Source of the DNA: Leishmania infantum JPCM5
Lineage: Eukaryota > Euglenozoa > Kinetoplastea > Trypanosomatida > Trypanosomatidae
Reading direction: 5' to 3'
NCBI RefSeq assembly: GCF_000002875.2
Contig: NC_009388.2
Span: 64,501 to 128,500 of the forward strand
DNA length: 64,000 bases
In this document: piece after piece, positions 58,594-64,000 of the stretch
Layout: every line of letters begins with the position of its first letter
How positions within the stretch are numbered: position 1 is the stretch's first letter
Position numbers and translations under genes: made by a program
Notes under the pieces: generated by a model
Told to the model about the DNA's origin: nothing
What the model saw: only the letters and a program-made list of their open reading frames with translations
Databases searched by the model: none

Positions 58594-61500
58594 CAACGGA
58601 CATGTGCACACACGGGAGGAGAGGAGGGGGTGGGCTCGGGCAGAAGTGTTGTGCCTCTGCCGCTTTCCCTATCGCTCTCTCCCGCACCCCCTCCAACCCC
58701 CTCTTTCTCCGGTGTTCGTGCGTGCGGCGCGGTCTGGAGTCGGAGGAGGCTCGGTTCGAGTTTGGGGTTCGGGGCATGCGCGCGCGGGGCGAGGGGGTGA
58801 TGTTATCGGTATATCGGCGTCAGCCCCGCCCATCCAGCGGCGCCGCCCTAGTGTCGGGTGTGTGTTCGTGGTGCTGTGCTGTGATGGTGCTTGATACAGC
58901 TGAGGATGCAGACGGGCCTCTTTCGACTGTCGGCTTCCTTTTTTTCCGTTCTTCGGCTTTGTTTCCCCCTGCACGCCCTCGCGCACGTGGATCCTTCCCG
59001 ATCATCATACGCTACCCTCCCCCCCCCCTTCTCACGTCCATCGGCAGGCTTTTGGTGCTGCTTGCTCTTCCTCTTCTCGGGCTTCCGGTTTTGTGGTGGT
59101 CGCCATTTTCTGAGGAGTCACTCTCTCTCTCTGATGTAGTCCTCCGTTGCACATGTGAAGAGTGATGCGCCCTGTGACAGGGGGGACGCTGTGAGAAGAG
59201 CACAGCAGAAGACTTGGAGAAGGCCTGGATAGCTGGGGGCTGGACGGGAATACGCCACAAGAGTGGCATCTCCCCGTCCACCTTCCTAGCCTTTCCTGGG
59301 GATGGTGTGCTGCTGCGGCGGCCCTCCGTTTTATGTCTTGTCGTTCCACTTGACACGATGCTGCCATTCCTTTGGGGTTATTCCCTTTCTTCATCTGCCC
59401 GCATGGTTATCGTTGTCGTTGTTGCTCCATTTGGACTGTCACCATGCTCATCCCACCATCGGCACCCTTGACATCCTTCTCCATCTTCTGCTGCCCTAAC
59501 TCCTCTCCCCTCCCCCCTCTCTCCCCCTCTCTTTCCACGCTTACGTGAGCCTTCTGTGTGTGTGTGTGTGTGTCTTTTTTTTCTTTTCTCTCTGCAAGCG
59601 ATCACACACACACACGCACGCACACAGCACGGCAGCCGCGGTTTCGTCTTTAGTTTGAGTTGCTTCCCTCGTGTGGGTGCGTGTGTTCGCTCTTCTTTAC
59701 TTTTCCTTTTTTCATTTTGCCCTCCTGCGAGGCCCTCACATCCCCCCCCTTCTCCTCTGTCTGTCTCTGCCCCCGATGTGGTGGCGCTCACGTGCGTGCG
59801 GAGAAAGTGTCTCACACGCAAGTCGCTCGAGCACGCGCCTATCCGCACGCCCTCCCTCTCTCCCAAATCACCCCCCCCCTTCCTTCACCACAGTTGCGCG
59901 TACTCGAAGTGTCGCCTTTCTCCGTCCGTGTTTACGTGTGCGCGTGTGCGTCTGTGATGTGGGCCTATGCACATGCTCGTGTGTGAGGTCGTCGTGGCTG
60001 CGTTTCCCCGGTATAGTGTCTCTCCTCCCCCCTTCCTTCTCCTCCCCCTCCCCCCACACACGCACACACGCAGGCATGTACGCGTGTTTTTGTTGTTCTC
60101 TCCCTGCAACCGCTTTCTTGCATTCAAAACGACGTGCCCTGTGGCCCTCTGTCTTCCCAGTACACACACACACATGTATATCTATATATCTGTCCCTCCC
60201 TCCCCTTGTCTGTCTCAGGGCGGGTGGGCAAGTGCCTCTCCTTTCGCATCGCCCTCGTCGGATGCTCGTCTCTTTCTTGTTGGTGCTGCGGCGGCTCTCA
60301 TCTACCTTCCTCTGCTCCTCTCTGTCAAGCGCCGACAAGACATGGTGTGCCCATGTGCGACGCCACGACGGCGATGGTGAACCCGCGCACGCCCACACAC
60401 ACGCACGCACGCGCGCACGTCTCTGGGCCCTTCTTTGCCGTTTGTGCCCGGAGAGGATGCATGAGGGGAGAGGGAGGAGGGAGGAGGGAGGGTCCACCGA
60501 TGTGCGTGTGTACGCGCCCGCTCCCTCTCCCTCTTTCGCCTCGCATCGTTCTCTGGCGCGCCTCTGCCTTTCGTTTGTTCGTGGTGGAGTTCGTTGTTGT
60601 TTTCTTTTTTTTTCCGCCCTCCTCACTCTCCTCACTCTGCCCGTCTCAACGTCGTTGGGAAAAGCGAACCCGCCCACCCAAACCCACATACACACACCGA
60701 ACTAACCAGCTCCCCTCTCCCCTTCCAAGCCCTCGCACATGTTGTGGGCTCATCCTCACCTCGTATTGGCGCCTTCCTCTGTGTGTGTGTGAGAGAGACG
60801 CGCGTCACACAGAAGAAGAGATTTGCAGAAACGGAAAACTGATTTGCGGGCGCATCTCTTCTTGTTGATCTGCTGTAGTGGCGGTGGTGGCAGCGGCTAC
60901 CTTCGTCCTTTTCTTGTTCTTCATGGCGACTGCACGTGTGGACTGCTCCCTGAGCACAGGTCGATCTTCCCTTGCTTACCATGCTTGTGTGTCTATGATT
61001 CTCCCCTCCCCACCCTCTCTCTCTCCGTTTCCCTTGTTCACTTTTTTTTTGCTTTTTGCGCCCTCGCGCATCCGTGATGGCACTGATATCAAGCGTCTAA
61101 GTACAGCCAGCAACGATACCCGCACCAGCAACAGCCGCAACGCGTGCTTGAGCTCAACGGTGCCTCTCGCCCCTTTTCTCACGCCCTTGTTTGAGGCGGC
61201 GGCGGCGAGATGGGCCACTAACGCTTCCCATGTTCCATGCGAAGCGGCGCAAGGGGCGAGAGACAGGGTGGTAGTGGTGGTGGTGGTATGTCCGGGGGGA
61301 GGAACAGAGGGCAAGTGAGAAGGGAGAGCCGCACGCCTTGAAGGCTCCTCTCCCACACCCTACCCGAGAGCGGTGCGGCGGGGCGAGCGTGTGGGCCCTC
61401 TTTTTCCTTTCGTGAGCGCGTACGCTGCACCGCCCCTCCCCCTCCCGCCCCCCTGCCAAAGACCCTGGCACGCAGCAAGAGGCGCGCGCCGTTCTGCATG

Positions 61501-61815
61501 CGCGCATCTCCCATGTTCTCGTTCCCTCACGTGCCTGCTCCGGATCCTTTCTCTCCCCTTCTTTTTTCGTTTCGCCTCCGCCGGAGGCCCCCCCCCCTCA
61601 CACACCTCATCACCCGCGCCACGTCTATCACGCGGAAGGCCGCTGCGCTTTCCTTTCAACGCTACGCACGTGTGCACGGTCGCACGCCTTCGCTCTCGCT
61701 CTCTCACGCTTTCCGTTCCTCCCGGCCCTCTGCGAGCATCCCCACCGCCCCAGACCCCAAAAACTGTTCCTCAACTCACCCGGCCATCTATCTCTCGCGC
61801 ACACGGGCCACAGCC
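58594..61815. other. Long spacer (3.2 kb), no supportable gene
   Basis: The spacer is CT-rich on + over most of its length, with runs near 59500-59535, T-runs at 59574-59581 and 60606-60614, and CA/GT tracts (59555-59571, 59606-59617). No domain is visible in any frame. The sequence just before 61816 has several pyrimidine tracts that would have served the broken transporter copy. Confidence 0.55.
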
Positions 61816-62232
61816 ATGTCGCCAGTCAAGCATGTGCAGCGAGGCGCAGAGGCGGGGCGGCCTGCTCTGTGAGGACACTACCACCCTCGTAGTCAGAAGC
61901 ACGAGAGCAACACCGACTGCATGGGTAGCAATCTTCGCGCTCGACGCAGCCGCGCCAGCTACGACTACCTTGTCGGAGCCAGCGACGGCCGGAGTCCGGG
62001 CAACGCCTGCAACAACTTCGTCTACCACTCCAACCGGAAGCCGACGGGGGGCAGGAGCTTGGAATACCTTGACGGGGACCAGAACCGCACCGCCGCGCTG
62101 CGCGAACCCGGGCCCGGTCGGCCTGCTCGGCTTTGGCCTCTCGACGATCCTGCTGAACCTGCACAACACCGGGAGCTTTCCGCTGTCGACGGTGATCGTC
62201 GCCATGGGCATCTGCCTCGGCGGAGGTGCGCA
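61816..62232 (+). pseudogene. Broken chimeric GPR1/FUN34/YaaH copy
   Basis: A plausible original start is the ATG at 61816, with a unique 40-residue N-terminus, but the frame hits TGA at 61870-61872. Past that stop the same frame continues into sequence identical over 156 bases (61936-62091) to 57622-57777 of the canonical copy. It then jumps past about 138 bases of that gene into the core (62099-62232, identical to 57916-58049 and 63641-63774), now out of frame. Homology ends at 62232, where the other copies continue with TTTATCGCGGG and this one runs into unrelated CT-rich sequence. The copy therefore lacks five of the six membrane segments and has a stop, a frameshift and a truncation. It is a chimera of the neighbouring genes and almost certainly non-functional. 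Confidence 0.9.
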
Positions 62233-62321
62233 ACCCCTCCACTGCTGTATGTCTCCTTCCCTCCTCTCTTCCCCTTTATCGTTGTTCTCTGTAGACACAC
62301 ATATGCATACGCATGCATGCA

Positions 62322-62366
62322 TGATATATATATATATATGTGTGTCTCTGTGTGTGTGTGTGTGTC
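62322..62366. repeat. (AT)n plus (GT)n compound microsatellite
   Basis: An alternating AT tract at 62322-62339 is followed by GTGTGTCTCT and a GT tract to about 62366, just downstream of the broken transporter copy. Confidence 0.9.
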
Positions 62367-63325
62367 TTTCTTTCCCGCTAAACGACGCCGTCGTGTTTCG
62401 GCCATGCTGTTGCGCTTCCTTCCCTCGTTTTCTTTTCGCCGTTCACCGTCATCGTCCAGCTCGTGCGCATGCTACCCCCCCCTCCCTCCCACATGCGAAA
62501 CCAGGAACAATGCAACGCGCGGAGGTGGTCCGCTGGTGTGGTGCGCAGAAAGGCCATCGTATGCGCCACATGGATGGTGGGCGTGTGTGTCTGTGGAAGT
62601 AGAGGCGGTAAGTGACTTTTGCCCACCGACTGACGTCGCTCGCTCTCCCCTGCCGCCGCCATTCTCCACCCCACACACACACACACGCGCGGAGATGCCA
62701 GACAAACACGGCTACACGCCCAAGTGCAGGCATTTGTATGTGCGCGGGCATGTAGGTACTTATGTGTACTGTGGACCTCTTGCCTCCTCCTCCTCCCTCA
62801 TCTCTCTCCCCTCGCTTGTCTGTGTCTGGTGCCTCGCCCCCATCCCACTCCCTCTACCGCCCCAAAACCCGTGTCTCCTGCTCACGACTGGACGACATTG
62901 AACCTCTACTTCCTGATGGGAATACCGGCGTGCATTTTCCTTGTTGGTCTCTTTCCTATCGCCTGCCCATCCACCTCCTCCTGCCCTCCCTCCGTCGGCA
63001 TCATCGAGATGCAGCGCATCCGGCGTTCTCTGCGTCTCTGCCTCTCCTCTGAAGCCTTCTTTCTCTCTCTTCCCTCTTCCTCCAGTGATCTTCTCTCACA
63101 CGTCCTGCCGTGTTGCTCCAGCTTGCGGACGTTGTCTTCTGCTTTGGTATCTTCCCGTCGCCCTTCTGCAGCTCGCTGGTTTCTGCGTGCGTGCATGAGC
63201 GGTGCGCCAACACGCTTGGCGTCAGAGCACATCCACGTGATTCATCACCGGCCTGCCTCTGCCCTTTTCTCACCATCACTACACCGCACCTGCCAGAGCC
63301 CGACACGGTGACGCGCCGCCGCCAC

Positions 63326-63380
63326 CCATCCCTACTCCCCCCCCCCTTCTCTCCCCTCCCCTTTACGCACGCATCTCCAG
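63326..63380 (+). promoter_or_regulatory. Candidate trans-splice acceptor for the last transporter
   Basis: A dense C/T tract at 63328-63364 is followed by the first AG at 63379-63380, only two bases before the ATG at 63383. If this AG is used, the leader before the ATG would be extremely short apart from the spliced leader itself. Confidence 0.5.
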
Positions 63381-63382
63381 AG

Positions 63383-64000
63383 ATGTCCACGATCAGCGGG
63401 CCCAATGGCAAACCCGCCCATGAGCCCGTCACCTCCGCCGCCCAAACCAACGCCGACCTGTATGTGTTCCATGAGAAGTATTCGTGCGGCAACGTGTCCC
63501 AGACGGCGCTCGGTCGCCAGGATGCCCTGGCTCTCAACAAGAACGGCAAATCGCTCCGTGAAAGCTCGCGGAAGCTGAAGCGGAAGCGTCTGTGTGAGCT
63601 CCAGGAGTGGGAATATCAGGCAGCAACCGCACCGCGGCGCTGCGCGAACCCGGGCCCGGTCGGCCTGCTCGGCTTTGGCCTCTCGACGATCCTGCTGAAC
63701 CTGCACAACACCGGGAGCTTTCCGCTGTCGACGGTGATCGTCGCCATGGGCATCTGCCTCGGCGGAGGTGCGCAGTTTATCGCGGGTCTGCTCGAGTGGG
63801 TGCGCGGTAACACCTTCGCGTACGTCGCCTTCACCTCGTACGGCGCCTTCTGGCTGTCCCTCGTGTGCGTCTGGATGCTGCCCAACACGGCCGCCGGCAC
63901 CTCCAAGCTCGTGGATCCAGCGAGCGAGTACTTCGTAGGCGTGTACCTCTTCTTGTGGGGCATCTTCTCCTTCGTCATGCTTCTGTGCACCATCCGCATG
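63383..64000 (+). CDS. GPR1/FUN34/YaaH (AceTr) family membrane protein (5' part)
   Basis: The frame is open from the ATG at 63383 to the window end, giving 206 residues, so the gene is partial. Residues 1-86 are a polar N-terminus unlike that of the 57481 product, starting MSTISGPNGKPAHEP and ending with the basic stretch SSRKLKRKRLCEL. From C87 the sequence is identical to the canonical copy, with the signature [11 protein letters not shown] at N89 and the first four hydrophobic segments visible. The role is the same as for that gene: a six-segment membrane protein of the acetate/succinate channel family. The different N-terminus may alter location, regulation or turnover, which is inference. 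The ATG is preferred because it follows a pyrimidine tract directly and no stop interrupts the frame. Confidence 0.9.
   Translation, partial: MSTISGPNGKPAHEPVTSAAQTNADLYVFHEKYSCGNVSQTALGRQDALALNKNGKSLRESSRKLKRKRLCELQEWEYQAATAPRRCANPGPVGLLGFGLSTILLNLHNTGSFPLSTVIVAMGICLGGGAQFIAGLLEWVRGNTFAYVAFTSYGAFWLSLVCVWMLPNTAAGTSKLVDPASEYFVGVYLFLWGIFSFVMLLCTIRM
63641..64000 (+). repeat. 360-bp core duplicated at 57916-58275
   Basis: This is the second copy of the identical transporter core. It runs to the window end, so the true length of the identical block is at least 360 bases. The left edge is sharp: immediately upstream of 63641 the sequences share only scattered bases. Confidence 0.95.

Larger units (their letters stand above)
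62233..63382. other. Intergenic region/UTRs
   Basis: About 1.15 kb with no supportable gene. It contains an AT/GT compound repeat, CA tract at 62673-62688, several CT-rich runs (62780-62820, 63050-63085) and the pyrimidine tract of the last gene. Confidence 0.55.

Noticed and set aside
2405..62366. A general rule that GT tracts follow stops and CA tracts precede starts
   Set aside because: Some spacers fit (after the kinase and CFAP58-like genes), but CA tracts also follow the stops at 2371 and 9973, so no consistent polarity exists.
61373..62602. 409-residue open frame spanning the broken transporter copy
   Set aside because: It includes the conserved core only for about 45 residues, out of frame with the upstream conserved block, and the rest is CT-rich spacer translation; the locus is better described as a chimeric pseudogene.
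1..64000. tRNA, rRNA or snoRNA genes
   Set aside because: I saw no tRNA-like box A/box B pair with a cloverleaf nor rRNA sequence while reading; a covariance-model scan would be needed to exclude small RNAs.

Overview
The window looks like one stretch of a Leishmania (kinetoplastid) chromosome. The evidence is as follows: all recognisable genes are intronless and on the + strand; they are separated by long pyrimidine-rich, microsatellite-laden spacers; tract-plus-AG signals typical of trans-splice acceptors lie shortly before most start codons; the coding sequence is very GC-rich; and the proteins are long, with low-complexity Ser/Ala/Gln insertions characteristic of trypanosomatids. No strand switch is seen, so the window is probably part of a single polycistronic unit transcribed left to right. 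Gene identities below come from reading motifs only; no database search was possible.

Layout. (1) 1-155 is the 3' end of ribosomal protein L38. (2) 1328-2371 encodes a single-pass membrane protein of unknown function. (3) 3542-9973 encodes a FYVE-type zinc-finger protein whose centre is an array of exactly 32 tandem 117-bp (39-residue) coiled-coil units. (4) 10842-13847 encodes a Cys-rich protein whose conserved blocks match the Rubicon-homology (RH/DUF4206) domain, so two predicted endolysosomal proteins sit side by side. (5) 14637-15975 is a decayed fatty acid 2-hydroxylase (cytochrome b5 plus His-box hydroxylase) with about seven frameshifts and two stops. (6) About 4.3 kb of spacer follows. 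(7) 20288-26506 is a 2072-residue low-complexity protein. (8) 27518-30649 is a CFAP58-like axonemal coiled-coil protein. (9) 31575-33758 is a Ppx/GppA-like (actin-fold) protein with a probable mitochondrial presequence. (10) 34635-35663 is DDRGK1, a component of the UFM1-modification machinery. (11) 36819-41360 is a large divergent kinase resembling LKB1/STK11. (12) 45514-50469 is a 1651-residue low-complexity protein, flanked by 4.2 kb and 3.6 kb spacers. (13) From 54101 to the end is a cluster of GPR1/FUN34/YaaH (AceTr) family membrane proteins: a divergent intact copy, a canonical intact copy, a chimeric broken copy, and a third copy running off the window.

The genes do not form an operon in the bacterial sense; each would be matured separately by spliced-leader addition. 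The points most worth a second look are: the homogenised 32-unit repeat with a visible higher-order pattern; the FYVE/RH neighbour pair; the fatty acid hydroxylase pseudogene with all its catalytic His motifs still legible; and the transporter cluster, in which a 360-bp core is identical between two copies with unrelated N-termini and a broken copy is fused at a 9-bp shared sequence.
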